From Ridgeia piscesae (lineage: Eukaryota; Annelida; Polychaeta; Sabellida; Siboglinidae), in NCBI GenBank assembly GCA_025642075.2, contig JAODUO010001338.1:48315-112314 (forward strand): a stretch of DNA of 64,000 nt. The letters are read 5' to 3'. The position numbers and the translations under genes were made by a program. The notes beneath the pieces are model-generated. The model was given only the letters and a program-made list of their open reading frames with translations. It searched no databases and had not been told where the DNA came from. Positions within the stretch are counted from its first letter, which is position 1. The number at the start of each line of letters is the position of its first letter. This document shows positions 11,511 through 24,311 of this stretch, piece after piece.

Positions 11511-14149
11511 ACCAACTTACATATTTTGGCATTCCAGAAATGGCACAGGTTTTTTGTCGCCGAAGCGATTGGCTGGATCACATGGTCTCGGAAAACGGCG
11601 TGTTTCTCGCGATGGATACTAATTTTGTTTACTGTTGACATTGATATCGACCAATGAATGCCTTCAGAAGATGATCGGCGGGAAAAACCTGTTACATTGC
11701 ATTCGGCTGTGGATGATTAAGGTTGGTGAACTTTGCACTGCCTTTATTTTTTTTTAAAAAGCTAATTAATATAGATTAGCGTGTAACGTAAAATTTGTTA
11801 AGTGTAACCCATATTTATGGCATCTTAGCTTTCATGTGGTATAAATATGAACTATGTATATCAATGCAGGACGCAAGGAAACCCCCCAGACCATGGGCGG
11901 TATCAGGACAGTTTGGAGCGTTTTTCATGTCGCCTGCTGCGGCCTGTGTTGTTCATAATTTATGCGTTCAGGCGCAATTAACATTGCGTGGCATTTGCAA
12001 CGGCCAACGTACGCGTAATCGATATTGTTATATGTGCCATCCTTTTATTACGACTATCAGTTAAATATTAGAAAGTTATTATTAAATATGTGTTACATAT
12101 GTGCAAGTCAATGTGTTAAGGAAAACAAAACAAAATTCAAAACTGTTAAATTTACGGCATCATCATGATTACTTGTGACTGAGACCTACTTCCATTTTAA
12201 TCACTATAGGGGAACATTATTAATCTGATCAATCCGCATCTTAAACACCTGGTGTTGGTATTACTACTTTATGATAGAAAGTAGATCGTTAATATTTCCA
12301 CTATAATATACACCTGTATTTCACATTTTTTCATTTTACCATTCAGTTTACAGTTATGTGGACTATCTATTTTGTTGATGTTATTAATAATATTTACCAT
12401 TTTGTGAAATATTTTCGTTATTTGAATTTCACGTAGACACTCAAGAAATGTGGTCGTGAAGAATACGGATAAGTTACGATAACAAAGTTAAGTTATATAT
12501 AGTTAAGTTTAATATTACATTTTTTAATTAAAAACCCATTTCCTGTTCAATTGACTTTTTTTCATAGGGTTAAGTGCTGTAATTTGTCATTTAATATTCT
12601 GTAGTGTTGTATGCAGTATAATAATAGGAATTAATACCATACTGTGGGTCAAATCTAGGTCAGATATAAAATCTAGGCCAACTTTGAAGGTCAAATCAAG
12701 GTAAAAAAATGCATTTCTTAAAGGGTTGACCCATTTTTGGTGTCACATGCGTAAGTTAAATGGTTCCAATGTTATTACTGGTTTCCAACCTACAGAAAAT
12801 CCTATCGAAAAATGAAGCAATTTTAAGATTTAAAAATATAATTTCTCCGTAAATATTTAAGATTTAAAATTGTTTCAAAAAGTGTTATTAACTACGTAAC
12901 ATATTAGTATCTATTCAAAATTTTGGTTGATATAATATCTATATTATATTATTAGTGTTGTGCCATGGTCATTTGTTAAATTAATGAAAAAGCATATCTA
13001 TAACCAATGTCATTATATGCCCTTTAAAATAATGTTCACTTATAACAATGCAAATTCAATAATAAAAGACCTACGCCCCAAACCGTCCAACTACTTAGTT
13101 ACATTAGTAACTTACTCACTTGTACTCGATAGCGCGGTATATTTGACAACGATTTTCTGATCCAATCGGGCGCCGCGTATGTCTGCAAGATATTCCTAAA
13201 TGCCATTGTCGAAATACGATATTACGAGCAATGACTTTATAACTATAATTATTGGAACTTTTAGCGCCGTTATCGCGTTTAATGTTGCCAGTAAGTAATA
13301 AGTTGAACCAGTCTTCTCTAACTACGTTTACAGAAGGAAGACCCGCTTACAGTCCGTTACAGAAACCGCAGGGTTTAGTTACCGCTCATGACCACACCTA
13401 AACTAGTTTTCCTAGCTCCGTGGCGTGGCGCCACCATTTGTCGCCACATTATCCAACATTTCAAGTTTCTTGGTTCTACAAACTCTAATAATGGGAGCCA
13501 AATGTTGATGCTATTTTCAAAAAGGTCTAGCGGCGGCTGTACTCTCAAGAAAGGTTCAGATCATTTAGTTTGACCACACAGATCATATTGACCTTCTAAA
13601 GCTGTAATCGAGTATTCTGTCATTTCAACCACAGCATGATTTGGGTCTATCACAGTGAAGGAAAAGCTGAGATCGAATAGAGTTGTAAAAACTACTTCGA
13701 GAATAATCAGCGGAGACCTTCCCAGTTTTGAATCATTATGTCAGCTGCGACTTTTATGAAGAGCCAGTCTCATCTCTCAGGATTCATCCCATCATGCCCA
13801 TGACCTATTTGATCCCCTCCCATATTGTCGGCAGTTCAGATCCATCAAAAGGAGGACCACCATGTTTAATAGCATTTTTTCTCCTTAGCCACACAAGTAC
13901 TGTCAAAATAGAAGTAATTTTTTCCCATCTACAGTACACACATATTCCAGTTTCCAAAGTGTTTTCATTGTTAATTTATCATAATTTATTATGTAATAAT
14001 TATTAAAATAAATAAATTATTATCTATCGATATTATGAAGTTTAACTTTTTATTCGGACCCATGGTAAGTGACTGCTCTTATTTATTTATTTTTTAAATA
14101 GTATATTTTATGATAATTATTTGGTGCATGTCAATGTTCCAGGAGAGGT
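11511..14149. other. Long unassigned AT-rich stretch
   Basis: No convincing gene. An 89-codon ORF at 11795-12064 and short ones at 12960, 13388 and 13728 resemble nothing I know and have no clear splice context. GGTCAAATC / AGGTCAGAT motifs recur near 12650-12700 and again near 31690-31850, hinting at a dispersed repeat. Confidence 0.4.
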
Positions 14150-14700
14150 TGTTTGATATGTCTATACCGACGTGTGTTGCTACCGGTACTGCTCTGAGTG
14201 TTTGATAAGAGTTATTCTGTAGGAGTCATTTATGGGTAATTTTGATCTCGTGGTGTGCATTACTTCACATTTACAGGGGTTGAAGGCCGTTTGCCAGGAT
14301 TGTTCCCAGTCGAGCAGTCAGTCGAGGTCATGCTGTAGGTTGTCTTGGTGAATGTGCTTATTTATGTTCCGGTAGACGATTGTATCATCGGCGAAAGGTT
14401 TGAGCGAGGTTCCTGTCCAGAGACATATGGGTGGGCACGTCGTTTATATAGAGAAGGAAGAGGAGGGGATTGGGACAGTTTTAGAGAAATCTAACAGTAT
14501 AAGGTCAATATTTGGTGCTATAGTCAGGTCATGGTTAGCCATGAGCAGTGAAGTCTCACAGGAACGCCTACATATAAAGCCATATTATCGGTCAGTGAGG
14601 ATATTGTAGCATTCAGGATGGTTATAGATTGATTTGGATATGATGTGCTCAAGAATGTTGCAGGGTATACTAGTAAGGGCGATTGGCCAATAGAAGCAGT
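14150..14700 (-). pseudogene. LINE reverse-transcriptase remnant with internal deletion
   Basis: Reading the minus strand from about 14690: IALTSIPCNILEHIISKSI (RT fingers), then CETSLL, then IDLILLDFSKT (the first catalytic aspartate region), then directly LLFLLYINDVP, then FADDTIVYRNIN (YxDD box), then WEQSWQTAFNPCKCEVM (thumb). The segment expected between DFSK and LLFLLYIND (roughly 70-80 residues, including PQGS) is missing, and the frame changes at least twice. It is a dead CR1/Jockey-like copy. Confidence 0.75.
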
Positions 14701-16299
14701 GGTATTTGCATTTGTTTTTGAATACAGAAATTTGGTGTATATGTATTTGAATTGAAAAAAATTGTATTTGATATTTGGTTTGTATTTGTCAAGTATTTGC
14801 TATTGCTAATACAATCAAATACTTATAACAATTACCAAGAAAAGGTAAAGCATTGCCTGACATAAACTGGCTCAGGAGTCATGACAGAATGTCTCTACAC
14901 CTGGTCAGAAGTGGGCAGGCACCAGTGAGAAAATTGGTCTACAGTGAAGCTGGTGACTACCGCCACGACTACTCGGGGCAGCATTCAATCACATTGCAAT
15001 AACTGAGCGAATAATCTAAATAAACAAATATCCGACAATGTTTAAAGCCAGGTGCTCATTTATATAGCTGAGTGACCTTGAATCTATTTTGTTGACGAAG
15101 CAAACTGTCGTGAGAGATCATGTAGGAGTAATATGTCACGACTTCAATCCGACGAAGGTTGTATGTATTTTGCTCATGGGCCAAAGGACCGCTTGTTACC
15201 GTGATATAGCATAACGATAGTAGAGCTAATGCAGTGTATGGAATGTTAGGTTCGGTATATGGGATGTTATTGTTGCTGAAAAAAATGTTTAGGGGAAAGT
15301 CTGGTAATATGAGCCACTTTTCACACTGATATTCTGGAGCCATATGACTAGTTATGCACCCTGTGAAACCATGACGTGAGAGGTACCGTGATAGCCTATT
15401 GTTGTGTGCAATTATTGCATGTGTAGCTTATTTACATTTTTTACTGAGAACGAGGAGACTTTCCCCAAAATGGCTCATATTAAATTAAATGTTGGTAATA
15501 TGACCATGCCCTATTGGTAACATGGGCATACGTGATCATATTACCCAAGATGGTCACACACGCACCAATGCAAGAGTAATGCATGCATGCACGCACATAT
15601 CAAATATATCACAACACATAAGAACACCTACGCGCGCGTGCGTCCGCACATACACGCATGCATGCACGCGCGCCCACACTACAATAAACGTTGTGAGAAG
15701 ATGCACGGTGTGCTGATAACAACAATATCCAGCACAGCCTCACAGAGAACTTAACACAAATCACATTTGAATACCCTCACCCTTTACCCAGCTCCAGAGC
15801 AAAATATCCATGTATCGCACTTATTACACTAGATCCATTCCCTCAGTATGGATACCAAGTACCATTCATAGCATTATGATCATATCGAATTTTTGGCGGG
15901 TGATTCACGTCATCACTTACAGTGTTTCCTCACTGATTCACAACCTTTGTGACCTGGGGTTCTGTACAACTATCTGTAGGCGACCGTTTGCGTTTGGGTT
16001 TCTTCGTTCTAGCTTGGTAAGCTTCTGGTACTGACTTTAGATATGTCTTGGATGTAAGGCTTCATGTGCTTCAAGTTGTGATTTATGAAGGGACACGGTG
16101 AGGATTTTAACATGATCGAGCCACCTTCCTTTTCCTAGTTCCCGCTTTCCCGTGGGGTTTGGGGGATGGCATGTTCTCATCGAATGCACTCGACTGGATC
16201 TCAATGCGATATTAATCAGCAAACGTAACATGCATGAACATGTGCTCATATTACCTGAACGTCAGGTGGCTCATATTATACAGAATGTATAATATCACA
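14701..16299. other. Unassigned spacer
   Basis: No gene recognised. The start (14698-14830) is rich in TATTTG / AAATACAA words with a CAGTGGTATTTG edge, possibly a small DNA element. At 15560-15680 there is an alternating purine-pyrimidine stretch (CACGCATGCATGCACGCGCG-like). The ORFs are short and unlike anything known. Confidence 0.4.
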
Positions 16300-16341
16300 T
16301 CCTTTTTTGCTACTATTCGATGTGGTTGCATTAACACGTAT

Positions 16342-16623
16342 AAGACGAGAGTTGAACAGATCATACTCTCAGGAATCTTGCCAGTGATGAGGGGAAGGGG
16401 AACAACATTTAGAAATTGCAAGAGGATGGCAATTAACGGACTATTAGAGCAGATGTGTGAAGAAGAAGGAGTTGGATTTGTAGATTTGTGGGGATATTTT
16501 GTTGGTAAAGAAGACATGTTTATGAGAGATGGCCTCCATCTAAGCGGAAAGGGCGCAGCAGTGTTCTCCGAGAACCTTCTTCGATCGATGAATAATGGAA
16601 CAGGTTGCAACTTTTTAAACTAG
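16342..16623 (+). pseudogene. LINE-encoded SGNH/GDSL esterase-like segment
   Basis: Reads ILPVMRGRG, then RNCKRMAINGLLEQMC, then GVGFVDLWGYFVGKED, then MRDGLHLSGKGAAVF. The terminal RDGLHLS carries the D-x-x-H of SGNH hydrolase block V. Esterase domains of this kind precede the endonuclease in some L2/CR1 elements. The block-I serine region is not visible upstream, so the domain is partial. It ends in a stop at 16621, just before the endonuclease frame. Confidence 0.7.
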
Positions 16624-16699
16624 TTTCGCAGGGGGGATACACAGAGAAGCCAAATACTAGAGGCATAGATAAAGATAGCAAAAAGACATCAGCAAAGAA

Positions 16700-17400
16700 C
16701 AGGGAAAACCCTACGGAATTTGGCTATAAATGTGTTTGTTTAAATGCAAGGAGCATAGTAAACAAAAGTAATGAACTAAACATTATGGTAGAAGATATTA
16801 ACCCTCACATAATAGGTATAACTGAATCTTGGGCCACACCCGATATATCAGATGCCGAATTAGGAATGACAGGGTATGTAATGTTTAGGAAAGATAGATT
16901 AGGAAGAAGGGGAGGCGGAGTTATTTTATATATTAAAGAATCCATCCAAGCTTATTAAATAAAATTAGAAAAAGAAGCAGAATGTGAAGAAGCTGTCTGG
17001 TGTAACATAGTTACAGGAAACTCAACATTAACTGTTGGGTTAGTGTATCGGAGTCCAAACATAAGCATGGAAGAGAATGAAAAAATACATAACGCTATCA
17101 AAGAAGTGAGTAAACGGGACTGTATTATTATGGGGGATTTTAACCATGGGCATATACAGTGGACATCTCTACAGAGTACCGGGAGAGAGGATCAACGGGA
17201 GAGAGGATCAAGAGTTTTAAAATTTAGTACAAGATAGTTTCCTTTCTCAACATGTGTTAGAAGCAACCAGGGGCGAGAACGTGTTAGACATAGTATTGAG
17301 CTCACAGAAGGAATTTGTTGATAATGTCAAGATATGTGAGCCACTGGGGTGTAGTGATCACAACCAGATACATTTTATCATCAAAGTAAAGGTAGAACGG
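16700..17400 (+). pseudogene. LINE endonuclease (EEP family) domain, broken
   Basis: Endonuclease motifs appear in order: CLNARSIVNK (16740), ITESWATPD (16820), RRGGGVILYI (16910), GDFNHGHIQW (17134-17163), LEATRGENVLDIVLSS and CSDHNQIHF (17350). A stop at 16957 and a frame change near 17225 interrupt it. This APE-like nuclease nicks target DNA for target-primed reverse transcription in active LINEs; this copy cannot encode it in one frame. Confidence 0.8.
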
Positions 17401-17885
17401 AATAGAAAAATAAGGTACAGGAAAAAATTTCAGAAAGGAAGATATCAGGACATGAGGGAATATTTAGCAAAGATAGACTGGAATAACACACTGAAGAATA
17501 AGACAGCAACAAAATGCTGGAATATTTTAAAGAGTGAAATTGACTGCGTCGTTAACAAATTTATCCCCTTGAAAAAACAGGGGAAACGGTCAAAGAAGAA
17601 ACACTTATCGAAGGAAGCCATTAGAAAAATCAAGTACAAGCAAATGATGTGGAAGACATATAGACATACCGGAAGTGAAGAAGACTATAGCATTTATAAA
17701 GAAGCATTAATCAAGCTACAGCTGAAATTAGAAATTCAAAGAGAAGCTACGAACAAAAAATTGCTTTTAATATAAAACATGACAGTAAGAGTTTTTATGC
17801 GTATGTTCGAAGTAAACAGAAAGTTCAGGATAAGGTCGGTCCTCTAGAAGGTAGTGATGGAAACATAATAACAGAGGGATTCTTA

Positions 17886-18686
17886 ATGGCAGAAAACCTA
17901 AATGAGTACTTTAGTTCGGTGTTTACCAGGGAATATATTAGTATATTACCAGTACTTGAGACTAAGTTCGAAGGGAGAGAGTTTGACTATTTAGGACAAC
18001 TAATTGTAACCCCAACAATGGTAGCTATGAAAATAAGAGATATGAAGGATAATAAATCACCTGGAGTGGATGGGATTCCTCCCAAATTACTATTGGAAAT
18101 TGTAGAACAAATCAGCATACCGCTTGCAACAGTGTTCAATTTGTCATTAGAGGAGGAATAGTTCCATTGAATGATAAATGGAAAGAAGCAAACATTATAC
18201 CATTATTTAAAAAAGGTTCGAGAAACAAGTTAGAGAACTATAGACGAGTGAGTTTAACATCGGTGATTTGCAAACTATTAGAATGACTAATTAAAGATCA
18301 CCAGGTTGATTTTCTTGTTAAAATAAATTGGGAAAATCTCAACATGGGTTTTAAAAGAGTCATGCTTAACAAATATGTTATTTTTTTGGAAGATGTCACA
18401 AAGTGGCTGGATGAGGGATCACCAGTAGATATAATCTACTTAGATTTTAAAAAGCCTTTGACAAAGTGCCACACCAAAGACTACTACTTAAACTAAATGC
18501 CCATGGCATAGGAAATGGAATGATCAACTGGATAGAAAAATGGCTTATTGATAGAAGACAAAGAGTAGTAGTTGATGGGGAGGTTTCACACTGGAAAGCG
18601 GTTTTGAGTGGAGTACCGCAGGGATCAGTACTGGGACCTATTTTATTCTTAATATATATCAATGATTTGGATGATGACATAACAAG
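17886..18686 (+). pseudogene. LINE reverse transcriptase, N-terminal half
   Basis: Reads KDNKSPGVDGIPPKLL (fingers), then LFKKGSRNKLENYRRVSLTS, then [20 protein letters not shown] (first catalytic Asp), then [20 protein letters not shown]. It stops right before the FADD box that carries the other two catalytic aspartates; the matching copy at 54600 shows what should follow. Several frame changes (18161, 18283, 18455) mark it as non-functional. Confidence 0.85.
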
Positions 18687-19429
18687 CACCACCGTTGGCA
18701 ACGGTGTGATTTCACCTTGAATTGATCAAGTTTGACATGTAGTGATTTTCGGCGTACGGTGTGTGTATTTTAACGTCACTATTTCCAAGACGGTAAGTAG
18801 ATTTACGTTATTAACCAAATGTTAGTTGTACGTATGACTAGCATGTCTCGATATTATTTCATAATGCATGTCCTTGGGCTAATGTGTGGCTACTTAACTG
18901 CAGCATATAACCCGTGCATGTGTCATGTAAGCAGGTGAACTAAATGGGTTTTCATCATATTCTATGCGTGTCCATTCACGAAGATGTGTACCAGACACAG
19001 TGACATGTGCAGGGTGGTGTAATTGTACGATAATTGCTTACATACGTGTACATGCAGTAGCTTAGCGATGTGATAAACATGTAAACAAGTATGCATTATT
19101 AAATAATATCAATACCATTTACCGCATACACCACAGTGGCTTACACAACGCCATCGCTCTATCTATGTCTCAATGTCATACATACATACATACGCCACAC
19201 ATTTTATATTATACCATACAATACCTCACAGCACACTACAACACCCCACAGTACACTACAGCATCTCACAGTTGTTCTCTTAAAATGAGGGCATTTGGTT
19301 TTCAAAACCTTTTACTTGAGTCAGAAGAAGTTATAGCAATAATCTATTTTATATATTAAATATATAAAATAAAATAGATTATTACTATAAATTCTATACT
19401 ATAATTTTTCCAAATAAATGTTATTCGAA
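18687..19429. other. Unassigned spacer
   Basis: No gene. It begins with the palindrome CACCGTTGGCAACGGTG and includes a run of CATACATACATACG and CACAGTACACTACAGC words near 19175-19270, plus the hairpin listed separately. Confidence 0.4.
19338..19384. repeat. Perfect-looking AT-rich inverted repeat (hairpin)
   Basis: AATAATCTATTTTATATATT on the left is mirrored by AATATATAAAATAAAATAGATTATT on the right, giving arms of about 20 bp around a tiny loop. No T-run that would suggest a pol III terminator role; probably a fragment of a MITE or a replication-slippage product. Confidence 0.7.
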
Positions 19430-19610
19430 GAAAAAAGCAATACAACAATTAGGTGTCACTAATACTAATAAATAAATGAATTTAATAAAATATTAATGTT
19501 CATATCGAATTATACTTATATGAAATTCAAAAGAAATGTGTCTTCAGTCGATGTTTGAAGCTGGCTTGCGTGTCAAATTTGGTTTTGCCCACTTCAAACA
19601 TTTGTATGTA
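19430..19610 (-). mobile_element. 3' end of a CR1-like LINE (fragment)
   Basis: Matches the 3' end of the minus-strand LINE at 34660-34760: ATTAATGTTCAT, TCGAATTA, GAAATGTGTCTTCAGT and TTGAA-CTGGC occur in the same order. On the minus strand the TCAAACATCGACTGAAGACACA segment corresponds to the FKxxLKTH end of the ORF. Only the last part of the element is present. Confidence 0.6.
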
Positions 19611-19679
19611 GAGGATTTACTTTACAGTGAGCTTTTCATGTACGCTACCCTATTGATGTGTGAAACTCATATGGAGCTT

Positions 19680-22290
19680 TAAATGAGCAATTAACTCCAC
19701 TTACAAAGAAGGGGTATATGAAACTGATAGCACAGGACAATGACCTTGACACACTCGCCATAACTGAGACTTGGCTGAGTACCGACGACTTCGTCTCTAC
19801 TGGTCGTATGACACCTGCTGGCTACCAACAGCTACATGTCCCGAGAGCGAACGGAACCTTCGTTATGCGACAACTTGATACACCAAATGCAAAGATATTC
19901 GAATTGATGGATCTACACCTTCGCAATGGCTCTAATTCTACTCGTCTTATCGTCATCTACCGCCCTGTGCCTAACACCAAAATGGTTGTACAACCTCCGA
20001 ATTTCTCGTAGCATTTGCCCATCTGATGGACAATATTACAATGGACCCTCTAATTTATTGGTAGCGTGTGATTTTAACTTTCACATGGATGATGAATCAG
20101 ACAATGACACCAGGCGCTTTCTCAATCTTTAGAAAGCCGGATACCTCACACAGCACGTAGAAGGCCCGTCACATTTTGCAGGGACATCATCGATCTTCTT
20201 TTTACTCGTTCATCTGATGCATTTCTGAAAAATGTAAGAATAGACATTCCACACATGTCAAACCACTCCGCAATTCAATGCACACTGCGGCTTGCAAAAC
20301 CACCTAACAACAACGACGAGTCGGAGCTACAAGCATGTCAGTACCGCTGCGATATGTGATGATATCCGATCGTTGCTAAGCATCTGCCTGACGATATGAA
20401 CTATGCTGTTGACATTACAATGAAACCATTGGAGCCAGTATTGACAAACATGCACCGTTAACGACACGCACAGTGACTGTGCGACCAAACACCCCGTGGT
20501 ATATATAATGACAGCATACGATCACAAAAGTGTGTTAGACGTCAGCTAGAATGAAGATGGAGAACAACCGGACTGGAGCGTGACAAGCTGGCTTACTACC
20601 TTCAGCGCCAGCTTGTCACATGCACCGTGCAAAATAGGAAAACCACATGAGTCAAATCGCCGATGCATCTGGTGATCAGAAAAAGCTGTGCAAGATTGTC
20701 GCCAAGCTTATATACACCGATAATGACACTGCACTTCCGCCGTGTGAGCCAGCCACTGAAACTGAAATTTGAGCACTTTTGAAGTAATCGCCGGTTAAAT
20801 ACTATGAACTTGACCGCTTACCGACATGGTTGCTTAGAGACTGTGCGCATGACATTCTCACGACCATTGCTAACATGTCTTTAAGAACAGGTGTAATGCC
20901 TTCTGACTTGATGGGGAGCACATGTAAGGCCAGTAATCAAGAAGCCAAATCTAGACAAGGCATCTTTAACAATTACAGACCTGTGTCCAATCTGCCATAA
21001 TTGTCTAAGACAATAGAACGTGTTGTTGCTGCGAGACTTTAGCTTATATAATCTCTGCGAGCCCAACCAGTCTGCTTACTAGTACTAGCAAAATCACTGT
21101 GTCGAGACGACCCTTGTCTCTGTATAGAATGACATCCTGCGTGCAATGGACATTCAGAACATTGTCATTATGTTGCTTCTGGACTTGTCGGCTGCATTTG
21201 ATACTGTCGACCACAATGTGATGCTACATAGACTGTCACATGATGTTTGAGTGGTCCAAACTGCACTAGACTGGTTTAAGTCTTATTTGAGTGACAGAGT
21301 TCGATCTGTCCACATTATTGCTTGTACGTCACCTGCTTGCCCTCTTACGTGTGGACTCCCTCAAGGTTCTGTCCTCGGTCCGCAGGTGTTCTCTATTTAC
21401 GCAGCACCATTATCGAAAATCATTCGGAACAACAACTTGATGTCACATTTTTATGCTGCCGACACGCAAATTTACATTACAGTGAAACCCCGTCAGGAGG
21501 ACATTGACGCAGCTGTTGAGAGGATTGAACGGTATGTAACAGAAATCAGGATATGGATAAAAACGAACTCCGTGAATTTGAACGACTCAAAAACAGAAGT
21601 AATAGTATTCGGTTCAGCTCAACAGCTAAAGAAAATCAAGCTCAAGATCAAGAGATGACGATGGAGTCGCATATGACTGTTGTATGCAAGTCAGCAATAT
21701 TCCACCTCCGCAACATCTCGAGGATCAGACGGTATCTGACAGCAGCCGCGACAGAACAAGTCATACATGTATTTGTTACAAGCAGACTCGATGTTGGCAA
21801 TGCACTGCTATATCGCCTGCCTCTGAAGCATATACGACGACTTCAGAAATTCCGGAACTGGGCCGCCCGCTTGATCGACGGCGCTATGAAATATAGTCAT
21901 GCTACACAGTTGCTGATGACGTTTTACTGGCTGCCGATAGCAGTGCGAGTGGAATTCAAGATCCTGCTACTCACCCATCGAGCACTGACTGGCCATGCAC
22001 CTGGATACATTGAATAGATTGTAAGCCGACGCCAGCCGGTTACGTCGCTGCGCTCAGGCGAACACACTTTATTGTGTGTGCCACGCACAAGGCGTCAGTG
22101 GGGTGACAGCTTTCAGCGTGACAGCACCTAATCTGTGGAATGCGCTATCGCAGCATCAGACATTAACTGCTATGACCACTGCTGCATTTAAAGTAAAACT
22201 AAAGGCTTCTTTATTTTTAAAAACTTTTTGTACAGCGCTGTGAGCAACGAATGTTGGAACAGCGCTATATAAATGTCACGATTATGATTA
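19680..22290 (+). mobile_element. CR1/Jockey-like LINE, nearly complete ORF2, inactive
   Basis: Endonuclease pieces: LDTLAITETWLSTDDF (19745), RLIVIYRPVPNTK (19945), ACDFNFHMDDESD (20065), IDLLFTRSSDAF and MSNHSAIQC (about 20190-20285). RT pieces: YRPVSNLP and TIERVVAARL (20975-21035), [17 protein letters not shown] (21175), [20 protein letters not shown] (21350), YAADTQIYI (21450), then HWLPI-like FYWLPIAVRVEFKILLLTHRAL (21925). The 3' end is near TATATAAATGTCACGATTATGATTAT at 22265-22290. Many stops and shifts. A related copy lies inverted at 55560-56690. Confidence 0.85.
21170..22017 (+). pseudogene. CR1-like RT domain with catalytic-box mutation
   Basis: The RT core is recognisable, but the catalytic YADD box reads YAAD (TATGCTGCCGAC near 21452), replacing one catalytic aspartate with alanine. 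A stop interrupts LSHDV.VVQTALDWF near 21248 and a frame change follows near 21655, after which the thumb continues as SAIFHLRNISRIRRYLTAAA. It cannot be catalytically active even if the frame were intact. Confidence 0.8.
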
Positions 22291-23347
22291 TACTTATTAT
22301 AGCATACTAAACAAGAGGGGGCTACTGGTATTCAACTATCACACATCGGGGGGAGGGGTACTGGGACGGGGGCTGGAGACACGGGCACTAGTGGGATAAC
22401 ACCACGTAGCTGGCCACGTCAGAGGCGGTCTAGATGGCGCTAAATATAGCTTACGTTCATGTTCACAAAGCGTAGCCGTTGCAATCAGTTCTCGTGAACT
22501 CGGCTGGCGTGCTATTCAAGTATACAGTGGTCTCAGTTTTCAAAGGTTTATTTTTGCATTTGCTATAACAGGTGACTATGTGACCAGTAGGCGTAGGCCT
22601 ACATTGCACAGCCTATCTTATCCTGACGCTGACGTTTATAGCAACTATGATTTCAAAAAAAAATGTGTCAACTTCCCAATAATTTATACATATTCAAATA
22701 TATATTTTGTGCGAGAAAATCAACTATTATATTAGATTATCAACAGTTGTGTTTAACAAGGATAATTACTGTCCTAATCTATACAAGCCCAGCGTCAGGC
22801 GCCTCGTGTACATGTGCCACGGTGTAGACTCATTATTGTCTGCGGCCAAAATCAACCAGTACGCTATGGAGCGGTTCAGCGAATTTGAATAGCGACTGCA
22901 GGACATAGTCAAAGCGTGTCGTGTCTTGTCGCTCATATCGGCGCTTTCAGGTCTCAACTACTTTGTTTGAAACGCACATATAATGAAATAATTGGAATAT
23001 GCTATCTTAAACATAATTAACTTCGCACATAATTTGTCGACATGTTTCTCATCGAAAGACGGTTAATGAACGCCTGTGATTTTGATGTATGATTTGTTTA
23101 AACAACGTCATGATGTCTATTTTTAACTATTTTGCGTAGTCACGATAGTCGTATCTAAGCAAAGAGTGGCGAAGCAATACACGGACTATTTGTTCTGGCA
23201 AAAATAGTATCACAATATTTTTGTGATTTGCACCAAAAGGTATGTTAACGAATAGAGCCATGTCATTTTGATAAATAGTTAACAATGGGCGTTTTGTTAT
23301 GCACTATGGTGCCGATCCGGTAAATTATATGCACAGCGAGAAATAAA

Positions 23348-23369
23348 ATGGCGGACGGACATTGTTTGA
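23348..23369 (+). other. Candidate 5' leader exon with a short upstream ORF
   Basis: AATAAAATGGCGGACGG has a favourable start context (G at +4) and is followed within 22 nt by a near-perfect donor, TTTGA|GTAAGTATGG. Spliced to the acceptor at 25264 it would read only ten codons and stop at TAA (25273-25275), which overlaps the ATG of the HEPN gene (25275-25277). It could thus be a leader exon with a uORF, or a chance match. Low confidence. Confidence 0.25.
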
Positions 23370-24096
23370 GTAAGTATGGAGTTCTTATGTTGTTGACAAC
23401 AGACGCCATGATTTTGTGATAGCAATTGGTAGGTGGAAATTAAACACCCATTTTAAGAAAGGTAAGGTATATAAATTCGAGACACAGAAACTACGAAGTT
23501 TGTGCTGTATATATTAAAACGCGTAGTTCCTGGTCAAAGTTATGTTTTGGAGACACTAAATAAACACGTTCTTCATTCAGACTGGCGAATGCGAACGTGT
23601 CAATGCAATTAGCATATTTGACGTGTTAATAGTAATTCCATTAATTTTCATAGTTGTTGTTTAATTCATGAGTTACTCAAGCTTATAAATATGAATAGAG
23701 AACCAAGATGAATACTCATGATGTATCACATGTGCCATTGCATTTTTAATAGTAGAATTGCTTATTTTTTGCAAAATTAATTATTTTAAAATGTTCTTTG
23801 TTTCAAGAAAATTGTATAGGGACAAACAGACATGATATCCACCAGGCAGATACCGCCTTGGCCACCACCTGTGAAACTATCCAAGACCCAAGGCACGACG
23901 GAAAGTCTACATTCGCACTGACTACAAGGATGTGTGGTAAAAAGCTTTAATCTTCTCTTTGATTAACTACCTTTGTACGCAACAAATTCCCTGTAACAAG
24001 CTACGGGTATATAGACCATTTAAGCCTACTGCGTTATTTGAACTGTTTCCCCCGGATTCCCACGATTCTACCGGAAGTTGCATTTATCTGCTCCTA

Positions 24097-24311
<215 letters not shown>

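Larger units (their letters stand above)
16300..18686 (+). mobile_element. L2/CR1-like LINE, copy 1 (truncated before the RT active site)
   Basis: An SGNH-esterase-like segment, an endonuclease and the N-terminal half of an RT lie in that order on the plus strand. The copy matches 52500-54640, where the same element continues through FADD and thumb to a 3' end near 55560. Here homology stops abruptly after GATGACATAACAAGC at 18686 and unrelated DNA follows (CACCGTTGGCAACGGTG, a 17-bp palindrome). Stops and shifts occur near 16957, 17237, 17773, 18161 and 18283. The 5' boundary is approximate. Confidence 0.85.

Noticed and set aside
11795..12064. 89-codon ORF as a gene
   Set aside because: No similarity recognised, no splice or start context, and overlapping frames look equally random.
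16234..16623. Host SGNH/GDSL lipase gene
   Set aside because: Sits directly before a LINE endonuclease, and the same arrangement recurs in the copy at 52.5 kb, so it belongs to the element.
22707..22892. 61-codon ORF as a host exon
   Set aside because: No donor or acceptor of quality, in-frame stop, no recognisable family.
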